A stretch of 13,256 bases of DNA from DUZB01 sp964407525. GTDB lineage: Bacteria; Desulfobacterota; DSM-4660; Desulfatiglandales; Desulfatiglandaceae. The stretch's first letter is position 1. Every line of letters begins with the position of its first letter. Under the pieces are notes generated by a model. It was not told the DNA's origin. It did not search any database and saw nothing but the letters and a program-made list of their open reading frames with translations. The position numbers were made by a program, and so were the translations under genes. The DNA is taken from contig CAYOWC010000118.1 of NCBI GenBank assembly GCA_964407525.1, forward strand, positions 1 to 13,256, in the 5' to 3' direction. This document shows, one piece after another, positions 6,144 to 13,082 of the stretch.

Positions 6144-7400
6144 ATGACATTTCCTTCCATGGTAAAAATAGAACAGGACTTCGATCTGAAAAAAATTGAA
6201 GACATACCCGGTGAGATCCGTTCAGAGTTGAAAGGTTTCGAGCCCGAAAAAGCCATCTTACCCGGCCAAAGCGTTGCTATCACAGCCGGTAGCAGAGGTA
6301 TCCATAAAATAGATGTGATCTTGAAAGCCCTGATCGAAGGGCTAAAAGAGATTGAGGCCAGGCCGTTTATCGTTCCTGCCATGGGAAGCCACGGGGGCGC
6401 CACATCCGAGGGGCAAAAGGAGGTGCTGGCCCATTACGGGATCACGGAAAAAACCATGGGAGTGCCCATTAAATCTTCCATGGAGGTGATTCAAGTCGGG
6501 GAAACCGCTCACGGCATTCCGGTGCTCCTTGACAAGAATGCGGCCCAGGCAGACCATATTGTTGTGGTGAATCGGGTCAAACCCCATACCGATTTTAAAA
6601 ATGATATTGAAAGCGGTCTCATGAAAATGATCGCCATCGGGCTGGGCAAACAGAAAGCGGCCGATCATTACCACAATGAGTTTATGCGTTATGGACATTA
6701 CGAAATCATCACCTCCGTGGCCCGTGAAGCCATTAAAAAAAGTCGACTCCTTTTTGGTCTTGCCGTGGTTGAAAACCAGAGAGATGAGACTCAGATCATC
6801 AAGGTGATCCCTGTCCAAGAGTTCGAGGAAACAGAAAAAAAACTGCTGGTGGCCGCTAAAAAGCTATTGCCTCGCCTTCCCTTTGACTCTATTGACATTC
6901 TCATCGTGGATGAGATGGGAAAGAATTTCAGTGGTACCGGCATGGACCAGAACGTTATCGCCCGAACCGTTGTCTCTTATCACCAGGTTCCTGAAACCCC
7001 TAAGATTCTTCGTATCTTTGTGAAAGATCTTACCGATGACTCAGAGGGAAATGCCACCGGGATCGGAAATGCGGACTTTACAACCAAACGCTTGGTGGAC
7101 AAAATCGACCGTGAATACACCTACATAAATGCCATGACTTCCTCCAGTCCGGAAGCGGTCAGAATTCCTCCTTACTATGTCAGCGACCGCGAGGCCATCG
7201 AGATGGCTCTGAATACCATTCCGGAAAACAGATCGGAAAAAGTCCGGGTTGTCCATATCCGAAACACCCTGATGCTGGAGGAAATGTACATATCTGAGGG
7301 GCTTCTGGACGAGGCCCAAGAGATTGGGAACATTCGCGTCATAGGTACGCCAAATCCCATGGACTTTGACGAAAGAGGAAATATGGCCGCTTATTTTTGA
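6144..7400 (+). CDS. LarA-like (lactate racemase N-terminal domain/DUF2088) protein
   Basis: A 418-residue cytoplasmic protein of the LarA superfamily, nickel-pincer-dependent 2-hydroxyacid racemases and epimerases. Visible landmarks are the GSHGGAT loop (His83), NRVKPHTDF (His148), a Lys161 in SGLMKMIAIGLGK at about the place of the cofactor-tethering lysine, and DHYH (His175/His177). These fit the His-Lys-His pattern of LarA, though the His-Lys spacing is 13 rather than 10. The C-terminal half has DILIVDEMGKNFSGTGMDQN. Length is normal for the family. The start has AGAGGTGAG upstream and its own candidate promoter. The substrate cannot be read from sequence and is probably not lactate. No larB, larC or larE for cofactor assembly lies in the window. 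It precedes the UbiA gene by 36 bases on the same strand and is probably co-transcribed with it, so it may act on an Ebo-pathway intermediate. Confidence 0.8.
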   Translation: MTFPSMVKIEQDFDLKKIEDIPGEIRSELKGFEPEKAILPGQSVAITAGSRGIHKIDVILKALIEGLKEIEARPFIVPAMGSHGGATSEGQKEVLAHYGITEKTMGVPIKSSMEVIQVGETAHGIPVLLDKNAAQADHIVVVNRVKPHTDFKNDIESGLMKMIAIGLGKQKAADHYHNEFMRYGHYEIITSVAREAIKKSRLLFGLAVVENQRDETQIIKVIPVQEFEETEKKLLVAAKKLLPRLPFDSIDILIVDEMGKNFSGTGMDQNVIARTVVSYHQVPETPKILRIFVKDLTDDSEGNATGIGNADFTTKRLVDKIDREYTYINAMTSSSPEAVRIPPYYVSDREAIEMALNTIPENRSEKVRVVHIRNTLMLEEMYISEGLLDEAQEIGNIRVIGTPNPMDFDERGNMAAYF

Positions 7401-7436
7401 TGATCTCGTATCCAGTTCATAGGATCGATTCGACAT

Positions 7437-8348
7437 ATGACTTTGGCAAAAAGATCCAGGGCAGAGACTCATGTGAAAAACCGAATTTTCGCAACCCTTC
7501 AATTGATGCGGTTCCCCAACCTCTTCACAGCCATGGCTGATATATTGGCCGGCTATCTTATTGTCAGAGGTCTGAAAATCACCTGGTTGGAATTGATGGC
7601 GCTCTGCCTTTCCACATGCTTTATCTATGGAGCCGGGTGCATCTTGAACGATGTCCGTGACAGAAAACAGGATGCAAGGGAGCGCCCCCAACGTCCCATT
7701 CCATCTGGCAGGGTGTCACTCGGGGAAGCCTTGTTCCTCGCTTTCGTCTTTTTTGGCCTTGGCCTGGTAACAGGCTTTCTGGCGGGGAAAACGTCACTGG
7801 TCATTGCTTCTATTCTGATCTTGCTGGTTGTTTCCTATGACATTTTCACAAAAGAAATGCCTCTTGCAGGCCCTATCACCATGGCCGCCTGTCGAGGAGT
7901 CAATTTATTGCTTGGCATGAGCCCAGCGTTTTACTGGTCCGGTATCATTGGAATCTTTCCCCTGATTACCTTTACCTACGTGTTTGGCCTGACGATTCTG
8001 AGCCATTTTGAGGTGGAAGGGGGATTAGGGGGAAAAGGCTGGGTCGTTTCCGGATCTCTTTTTCTTGTTATCTTTGTCCTCTCAATCATGCAGATGACAC
8101 AACATTTGCTTGCTGATTGTTTGATTTACCTGGGACTTCTGGTCTTGTTTTCCGGACTACCCCTGTTTGCCGGGCTTTTGCGGCCCGCTCCTCATCGGGT
8201 GGGAAGAGCCGTTAAATACCTGATATTGGGGATACCCCTCCTTGATGCAGTCTATGTTTCAGGGATTCATGGTTGGACCTATGGTATCCCGATGGCCTTA
8301 TGTATCGTTCCTTCACTGGCCATTTCACGTTATATCTATGTTACTTAA
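7437..8348 (+). CDS. eboC: UbiA-family prenyltransferase, EboC-like
   Basis: A 303-residue integral membrane prenyltransferase with about eight or nine hydrophobic segments. The first Asp-rich motif is NDVRDRKQD (Asn71, Asp72, Asp75, Asp79), which binds Mg and the prenyl diphosphate, followed by ERPQRPIPSG as in UbiA proteins. The second motif region is YDIFTKE (Asp135), followed by MAACRGVNLLLG. The family transfers a prenyl chain to an aromatic or cyclitol-like acceptor at the inner membrane; the acceptor here is unknown. The eboC name rests on its neighbours (cyclase, TatD-like hydrolase, phosphatase-fold protein). The ribosome binding site before ATG 7437 is poor, and GTG 7473 is a possible alternative start, just before the conserved part (LQLMRFPNLFTA). 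It lies 36 bases after the LarA-like gene, which supports an operon. Confidence 0.85.
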   Translation: MTLAKRSRAETHVKNRIFATLQLMRFPNLFTAMADILAGYLIVRGLKITWLELMALCLSTCFIYGAGCILNDVRDRKQDARERPQRPIPSGRVSLGEALFLAFVFFGLGLVTGFLAGKTSLVIASILILLVVSYDIFTKEMPLAGPITMAACRGVNLLLGMSPAFYWSGIIGIFPLITFTYVFGLTILSHFEVEGGLGGKGWVVSGSLFLVIFVLSIMQMTQHLLADCLIYLGLLVLFSGLPLFAGLLRPAPHRVGRAVKYLILGIPLLDAVYVSGIHGWTYGIPMALCIVPSLAISRYIYVT

Positions 8349-8353
8349 ACTTC

Positions 8354-8378
8354 GGTTCGCGGTTCGCGGTTCGCGGTT
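8354..8378 (+). repeat. GGTTCGC tandem repeat
   Basis: Three perfect copies of the 7-mer GGTTCGC plus a partial fourth (GGTT) lie just after the prenyltransferase stop codon and before the HicAB promoter. The array is too short for a minisatellite of known function. It may be a slippage product or mark the junction where the toxin-antitoxin segment joined. Confidence 0.8.
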
Positions 8379-8447
8379 AAGAAGCGCTAACTGACTAAAA
8401 TCAAATTTACTAAAAACCGATAGGGGATTTTGGGTAGTTCCTGTCTC

Positions 8448-8476
8448 TTGACAAAGATACTATTGCGTAGTACCAT
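8448..8476 (+). promoter_or_regulatory. HicAB promoter, possibly giving a leaderless transcript
   Basis: TTGACA (8448-8453), a 17-base spacer and TACCAT (8471-8476, four of six consensus bases) form a good sigma-70 promoter. Transcription would start about seven bases after the -10 box, at or next to the hicA ATG at 8483. No ribosome binding site precedes that ATG, which fits a leaderless or very short leader mRNA. HicB commonly represses its own promoter, but I see no clear palindromic operator. Confidence 0.5.
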
Positions 8477-8482
8477 TTTATC

Positions 8483-8737
8483 ATGAACGCCAAGCAACGT
8501 AAAACACTGGCCGCAATATTCAGAAAACCCTGCCCTGCCTCCCTGGAATGGCGAACAGTCGCCTCTCTTATTAATTCCTTTGGTGGCAAGATACAATACG
8601 GCGACGGCTCAAAAGTGCGCATTGATTTGAAAGGTGAGTCGGTCAATTTGCATAGCCCTCATCCAAACAAAGAGCTGAAGCGATACGCCGTTAAACTTGT
8701 CAGGGAGTTATTGATGCGAACAGGAGATATACCATGA
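8483..8737 (+). CDS. hicA: HicA-family toxin
   Basis: An 84-residue toxin of the HicA type, an mRNA-cleaving enzyme with a double-stranded-RNA-binding fold. The sequence opens MNAKQRKTLAAIF and carries GDGSKVRIDLKG, then LHSPHPNKELKRYAVKLVREL. This matches a clade in which the usual GSH motif is replaced by GS(K/R)V and the candidate catalytic histidine lies in the LHSPHP segment (His57 or His60). It overlaps hicB by four bases (ATGA), the usual coupled arrangement, here with toxin first. Length is typical. It has its own promoter and interrupts the Ebo-type gene row, so it is likely an insertion. Confidence 0.85.
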   Translation: MNAKQRKTLAAIFRKPCPASLEWRTVASLINSFGGKIQYGDGSKVRIDLKGESVNLHSPHPNKELKRYAVKLVRELLMRTGDIP

Positions 8738-9069
8738 ATACAATCACATATAGAGGATATATCGCGAGAATTGAACCTGATCTCGACGACGAAATTCTTG
8801 TAGGAAGGATCATCAATACCCGAGACATCATCGGATTTCACGGGGAAACAATTTCTCAAGCAGTGGAGAGTTTTCATGCCGCAATCGATGAATATCTCGA
8901 AGACTGCCGGCAAAGAAGAATAGATCCGAATAAGCCATATTCCGGCAAGTTCAACCTCCGTTTACCACCGGAACTCCACAGCGAGATTGCGTCTGCAGCA
9001 GCCGCGTCGGGCAAGAGCCTTAACCGATGGGTAATCGACAAACTTTCACAACCTTCTCAGGATGTTTAA
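8734..9069 (+). CDS. hicB: HicB-family antitoxin with ribbon-helix-helix domain
   Basis: A 111-residue antitoxin partner of HicA. Residues 1-60 form the partially degraded RNase-H-like HicB domain (YRGYIARIEPD, RDIIGFHGETISQAVESFHAA, IDEYLEDC). Residues 72-105 form a ribbon-helix-helix DNA-binding segment (GKFNLRLPPELHSEIA, ASGKSLNRWVIDKL). The N-terminal part binds and blocks HicA, and the C-terminal part is expected to bind the operon promoter. It overlaps hicA by ATGA. No further gene is attached before 9157. Confidence 0.88.
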   Translation: MNTITYRGYIARIEPDLDDEILVGRIINTRDIIGFHGETISQAVESFHAAIDEYLEDCRQRRIDPNKPYSGKFNLRLPPELHSEIASAAAASGKSLNRWVIDKLSQPSQDV

Positions 9070-9156
9070 GGCGTAATTTTCGGTCTACCTAATCCCCGGC
9101 TCATACTCAAATCACTTCAGGTATAGGAGTTAATCCTTAAAATAATTGGAGAAGAT

Positions 9157-9426
9157 ATGGATAGTCCCACAAAACCGGCATTGGCCTCTCCCAAAACAGC
9201 AGAAGAATTATTGGGCATCTATTTCCTGGATATGAGATCCGCTCTTCTGGAAACGGCTGCCGCATTGGACAGAATCGAAAGGGCTGAAAACGGATCAGAT
9301 GTCTTTGAAGACCAGCGTATCCGGAAACTGACGGATGCGTGTGAGATATTGAAGAACGGCAGGCAGAACAGGGCAGAGCAGTTCTTAAACCTCTTTTCCG
9401 AACCTGAGGAGAACAGTCACCCATGA
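9157..9426 (+). CDS. Small acidic helical protein in the Ebo-type operon, function unknown
   Basis: An 89-residue protein I do not recognise. It looks almost wholly helical, with TAEELLGIYFLDMRSALLET, a charged middle (DRIERAENG) and IRKLTDACEILKNGRQNRAE; there is no signal peptide, membrane segment or cysteine motif. A good ribosome binding site (GGAG five bases before ATG) supports the start. Its stop overlaps the start of the TatD-like gene (ATGA), so the two are translationally coupled and it is very probably a real operon member. It is much shorter than EboA proteins and shows no similarity that I can recall. A structural, chaperone-like or subunit role for the adjacent hydrolase is possible but unproven. 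Confidence 0.7.
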   Translation: MDSPTKPALASPKTAEELLGIYFLDMRSALLETAAALDRIERAENGSDVFEDQRIRKLTDACEILKNGRQNRAEQFLNLFSEPEENSHP

Positions 9427-10259
9427 AAATTATTGAACCGCATATCCATATGATTGCAAGGACCACCCAGGATTATGAACGAATGGTACGAATGCATACG
9501 GTGGCCTGTTGTGAGCCTGCCTTCTGGGCCGGCTATGATCGCACGTCCTCACAGGCTTTTCACGACTACTTTACACATATTTCAGAGTTCGAACCCACAA
9601 GGGCCGCACAATACCAGATCGAACACTATTGCTGGATCTGCATGAATCCGAAAGAGGCAGATAACGTCGTTCTTTCCCGGGAAGTCATCTCTTTTATTCC
9701 GGAGTTTCTCCAAAAGCCGACGGTCCTTGGTATCGGAGAGATCGGGCTTAATCTTAATACCGCCAATGAAATGATCATATTCCAGGAACAGGTTGAGTTG
9801 GCATTGAAATATGATCAATTGATCTGGATTCACACCCCTCATCTCAAAGATAAACTCAAGGGCACAAAGATGATGCTCGATTACCTGAAAGGCCACGGAA
9901 AGATCAATCCTGAAAAGGTCTGCTTTGATCACAGTGAAGAGCATACATTGAAGATGATTCGAGATGCAGGTTTCTGGGCTGCCATGACTATCTATCCTGT
10001 GACAAAAAATTCTTCCGCCCGCGTGGTCGACGCCCTGGAAATCTATGGGATCGATCACATGTTGGTGGATGCTTCGGGTGACTGGGGACCCTCCGATCCA
10101 GGCACCCTCCACGATGCCATTTTTGAGATGAAGAGGAGGGGCCATAAAGAGGAACAAATAGAGACTGTTTTCTACAACAACCCCTGTTATTTTCTGGGTC
10201 AGTGCAAGAAATTCCGGCCATCCCCTTCCCTGCCCAAGAAAGAGGCATGGGGGATGTGA
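9423..10259 (+). CDS. eboB: TatD-like metal-dependent hydrolase, EboB-like
   Basis: A 278-residue TIM-barrel amidohydrolase. Candidate metal ligands are His7 and His9 (EPHIHM, the HxH of strand 1), Glu106 (GIGEIGLN), His137 (IHTPH), His170 (FDHSEEHT) and Asp216 (LVDASGDWG). This is the ligand set of TatD-family enzymes, although they are best known as nucleases and the Ebo-type members have no proven substrate. The N-terminal third (HTVACCEPAFWAGYDRTS, FDHYF-like HDYF and FEPTRAAQYQIEHYCWICMNP) is characteristic of this branch. The start overlaps the stop of the 89-residue gene. The C-terminal tail (PSPSLPKKEAWGM) is Pro-rich and probably disordered. Confidence 0.82.
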   Translation: MKIIEPHIHMIARTTQDYERMVRMHTVACCEPAFWAGYDRTSSQAFHDYFTHISEFEPTRAAQYQIEHYCWICMNPKEADNVVLSREVISFIPEFLQKPTVLGIGEIGLNLNTANEMIIFQEQVELALKYDQLIWIHTPHLKDKLKGTKMMLDYLKGHGKINPEKVCFDHSEEHTLKMIRDAGFWAAMTIYPVTKNSSARVVDALEIYGIDHMLVDASGDWGPSDPGTLHDAIFEMKRRGHKEEQIETVFYNNPCYFLGQCKKFRPSPSLPKKEAWGM

Positions 10260-10260
10260 G

Positions 10261-10312
10261 TAGTAAGCGGTAGGCAGAAAGAAGAAGGCAGTAGGTAGTA
10301 AGGAGTAGGCAG
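10261..10312 (+). repeat. Imperfect 17-bp direct repeat in the eboB-eboF spacer
   Basis: TAGTAAG followed after two bases by GTAGGCAG occurs twice, at 10261-10277 and 10296-10312, differing only in the two middle bases. The intervening sequence (GAAGAAGGCAGTAGG) is also built from GTAGG and GCAG words. The stretch is purine-rich, with no pairing and no coding sense. Confidence 0.7.
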
Positions 10313-10333
10313 GATACAGTGTTTGGAGGCAAC

Positions 10334-10408
10334 ATGCCAGGGGGGTCGGAATCAGAAAAGGCGAACGGCAGAGTGACAGAATATGAACAAAAAATTACTG
10401 GTTGTTGA
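10334..10408 (+). CDS. Possible 24-codon leader ORF overlapping the eboF start
   Basis: ATG 10334 has a near-perfect ribosome binding site (GGAGG, four bases upstream), far better than that of the eboF-like gene at 10383. The frame runs 24 codons (MPGGSESEKANGRVTEYEQK and four more residues) to TGA 10408, 26 bases inside the next gene. It is not in frame with eboF, and a stop (TGA 10374-10376) lies just upstream of the eboF ATG in its own frame, so it is not a missed N-terminus. It could couple translation of the gene that follows. Confidence 0.35.
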   Translation: MPGGSESEKANGRVTEYEQKITGC

Positions 10409-11803
10409 GGTTGCCGGGCTTTCCCATGAACTTGGGATACCGGGTCTGCATTCTCACACCATACAGAGCGTTTTCCCTGCCGTTACGTGCACCGTCCAGG
10501 CGAGCTTTCGTACGGCATCGCCGCCCGGACAACACGGGATGGTAGCGAACGGGTCTTTTTTCCGAACATTGAACCGGCCCATGTTTTGGGAACAGTCGGC
10601 CGGATTGGTTGAAGGACCCAGAATCTGGACGAATTTTCGGAAACGGGGCAAACGGGTCGGCATGCTTTTCTGGCAGCAAAGTCTGGGTGAGTCCGTAGAC
10701 CTCATCCTGTCTCCCGCCCCTATTCACAAACACCACGGGGGGATGATCCAGACCTGTTACAGCAAGCCCAGTGGCTTGTACGAAACTCTGTGCAAAAGGA
10801 TCGGGCGACCATTTAAGTTACAGCAATACTGGGGGCCTCTTGCATCGTGGAAAACGGGGGAATGGATTGTGGAGGCCGTTTCCGCAATTCTTGAAGACGA
10901 CATAGCGCCGGACCTCTGTTTCACGTATCTGCCGAGTATGGATTACGATCTGCAGCGGAAAGGCCCGGAAAACAATGCAAAAATACGTAGCATCGTAAAT
11001 AAACAACTCTCACGTCTTCTTCAAACAGCAGAACCCCTGGGCTATGACGTATTGATCTTTGGCGATTACCATATAGCGCCTGTCCACGGGGCCGTGCGAC
11101 CGAATCTGGCGCTTCGAAAGGCCGGGATGATGGCTGTTCGAAGTGTAAACGGAAGGGCATATCCCGATTTTTATGCCAGCCGGGCTTTCGCCATGGCAGA
11201 CCATGAAATCGCACACGTCTATATCCCAGACCACAAAGACATACCCCTCACAAAGGAACGGTTGGCTGACCTGCCCGGGATATCAGAAATTCTTGATGTC
11301 AAACAACAGGCAGACATCCATCTGCGTCACAAAAATAGCGGCGAATTGGTTATTATTGCAGAGCCGGGGAAATGGATCGCCTATCCATGGTGGACGGATA
11401 AAAAAGAGGCGCCTGATTTTGCAGGTCATGTGGACATACACAACAAACCGGGATATGATCCATGCGAACTGTTTTTTGGTTGGCCCCCGGGCTCAGTGAG
11501 CCAGAATACNNNNNNNNNNNNNNNNNNNNNNNNNNNNNNNNNNNNNNNNNNNNNNNNNNNNNNNNNNNNNNNNNNNNNNNNNNNNNNNNNNNNNNNNNNN
11601 NNNNNNNNNATGATCCATGCGAACTGTTTTTTGGTTGGCCCCCGGGCTCAGTGAGCCAGAATACGGACCGCATTCATGGGTCACACGGCAGGGTAGGACC
11701 AGGACGAGATGTGACATGGGCTTCAACCCTTTCACTGCCGGGGAAACCTGCAGACCTTATTGAGCTTGCAGCGGCAGTAAGGAGCTGGCTTGATGGAACT
11801 TAA
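10383..11803 (+). CDS. eboF: Alkaline-phosphatase-superfamily (phosphodiesterase/nucleotide pyrophosphatase-like) protein, EboF-like, interrupted by an assembly gap
   Basis: When the 100-N gap and one copy of the flanking 55-bp repeat are removed, this is a single 421-residue ORF. It begins MNKKLLVVEVAGLSHELG and contains FPAVTCTVQA (Thr35, candidate nucleophile), QHGMVANG, YLPSMDYDLQ (Asp187), FGDYH (Asp228, His230) and, after the gap, RIHGSHGRVGPG (His380 or His383). These fit the two-metal site of the phosphodiesterase/nucleotide pyrophosphatase branch. No signal peptide is seen, so it should be cytoplasmic; the substrate is unknown. Read literally, the gap shifts the frame by two bases and wrongly ends the gene at 11654. 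The ribosome binding site of ATG 10383 is weak, so it may depend on the leader ORF. Confidence 0.8.
11455..11664. other. 100-N scaffold gap flanked by an exact 55-bp repeat (assembly artefact)
   Basis: Bases 11510-11609 are exactly 100 N. The 55 bases immediately left (11455-11509) and right (11610-11664) are identical. A repeat that abuts the N-run on both sides and has an odd k-mer-like length is what a de Bruijn assembler leaves when two overlapping contigs are scaffolded without merging. Removing 155 bases joins the reading frames on both sides. The true gap size is probably minus 55. Confidence 0.92.
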
Positions 11804-11870
11804 GAAAAGATGCCATTAGCATTTAGGCCTTAGCTTTTAGCAATACAATTTAAGCTGCAGCAGGTTTTAA

Positions 11871-13082
11871 ATGAAATCAGAACCGTATCTAACCAAGGAC
11901 ATAGGAAGCCCCTTTCCGACCGAGTGCTATGCACAGACATTTACGGTCTCCTTTGATTATCCTGTCTATTTTACCAACGATCTCTTCCATCCTCAAAACA
12001 ATTTGTTAGCTTCCGTTGTCGAGAGGAAAAATGAACGTCTCCCACATAAAATAAAAGTATTGCTAGATTCGGGAATCGATCAAACCACTGCCGGTTTTCA
12101 GGGAAAAATAAAGACTCACATGGATAGTTACCCTGGGCTGAAAATGGAAGGAAAGATAGAGATCGTTCCAGGGGGAGAACAGGCAAAAAACGATTGGAAT
12201 CTGGCAAGACACATCATGCATACCCTGGCAGATGGCCATTTATGCAGACATAGTTATGTCCTTGCCATCGGAGGTGGCAGTTTCCTGGATATTGTGGGAT
12301 TAGCGGCATCTCTTGTTCATCGAGGCGTGAGGCTCATTAGGGTCCCTTCGACGGTTCTTTCACAGAATGATGCTGGTGTGGGAGTCAAAAACGGTATCGA
12401 TGAGCACGGAATGAAAAATTTTGCAGGGACATTTACTCCTCCGTTTGCTGTATTGAATGATTTCCAATTTCTTCGTACACTCCCGGAAAAATATTGGACA
12501 GGCGGCATTGCCGAAGCCTTTAAAGTAGCTATCATAAAAGACCGTGGTTTTTTTAATTTTCTGTGTGCAAACGCTGAAAAACTAAAAGAAAGGGATGAGA
12601 GCGCCATTGAGGCGACGATCAAACGATGCGCCATTCTTCATCTGGAGCATATTCGAACAAGCGGCGATCCCTTTGAATTCGGTTCGGCCCGACCCCTCGA
12701 TTTCGGGCACTGGAGCGCCCACCGGCTGGAAGTATTATCCAAACACCAGATCGGTCATGGCCGGGCCGTGGCCATTGGCATTGCCCTGGACTCCTGCTAT
12801 GCGCACCGGAAAGGGATGGTCACTTCTGCAGAACGAGACAGCATCATTGACACATTGGAAAAAACCGGCCTGCCGATCTGGGATGATCTTTTGGAACAGA
12901 AAACACCCGAGGGAAAACTGCTGGTACTGAAGGGGCTTGACGACTTCCAGGAACACCTGGGCGGACAGCTGAACGTGACACTACCCAATAGGATTGGCCG
13001 GAAGGTAGAAGTCCACGAAATGGATGCAGCCCTTATTCATGAGGCTATTGCCTATCTCAAGGAGCGATCCGGGCATAATTGA
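11871..13082 (+). CDS. eboD: Sugar-phosphate cyclase (3-dehydroquinate synthase superfamily), EboD-like
   Basis: A 403-residue NAD- and metal-dependent cyclase. The NAD-binding part holds IVPGGEQAKND and AIGGGSFLDIVG (134-143). VPSTVLSQNDAGVGVKNGID (158-177) is the substrate and cofactor loop; DAGVG and KNG are closer to 2-epi-5-epi-valiolone-type and EboD proteins than to the AroB form DASVGGKTG. Candidate metal ligands are Glu215 (GGIAEAFKVAI), His280 (DFGHWSAH) and His296 (IGHGRAVAIG); AroB usually has HGEAVA, so Arg298 replaces Glu. It would close a C7 sugar phosphate into a cyclitol, giving the pathway core. The N-terminus is longer than in AroB. It follows the eboF-like gene by 67 bases, with an AGG eight bases before the ATG. 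An eboE-like gene might follow beyond the window. Confidence 0.85.
   Translation: MKSEPYLTKDIGSPFPTECYAQTFTVSFDYPVYFTNDLFHPQNNLLASVVERKNERLPHKIKVLLDSGIDQTTAGFQGKIKTHMDSYPGLKMEGKIEIVPGGEQAKNDWNLARHIMHTLADGHLCRHSYVLAIGGGSFLDIVGLAASLVHRGVRLIRVPSTVLSQNDAGVGVKNGIDEHGMKNFAGTFTPPFAVLNDFQFLRTLPEKYWTGGIAEAFKVAIIKDRGFFNFLCANAEKLKERDESAIEATIKRCAILHLEHIRTSGDPFEFGSARPLDFGHWSAHRLEVLSKHQIGHGRAVAIGIALDSCYAHRKGMVTSAERDSIIDTLEKTGLPIWDDLLEQKTPEGKLLVLKGLDDFQEHLGGQLNVTLPNRIGRKVEVHEMDAALIHEAIAYLKERSGHN

Noticed and set aside
7041..7691. 216-codon minus-strand frame across the LarA-like and eboC-like genes
   Set aside because: It spans the junction of two well-supported plus-strand genes and has no motif or ribosome binding site.
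10261..10312. CRISPR array
   Set aside because: Only two imperfect 17-bp copies with an 18-base interval built from the same words, and no third repeat.
11455..11664. True direct repeat or small insertion in the eboF-like gene
   Set aside because: The repeats abut the N-run exactly and the frame is restored on collapse, so an assembly overlap is far more likely.
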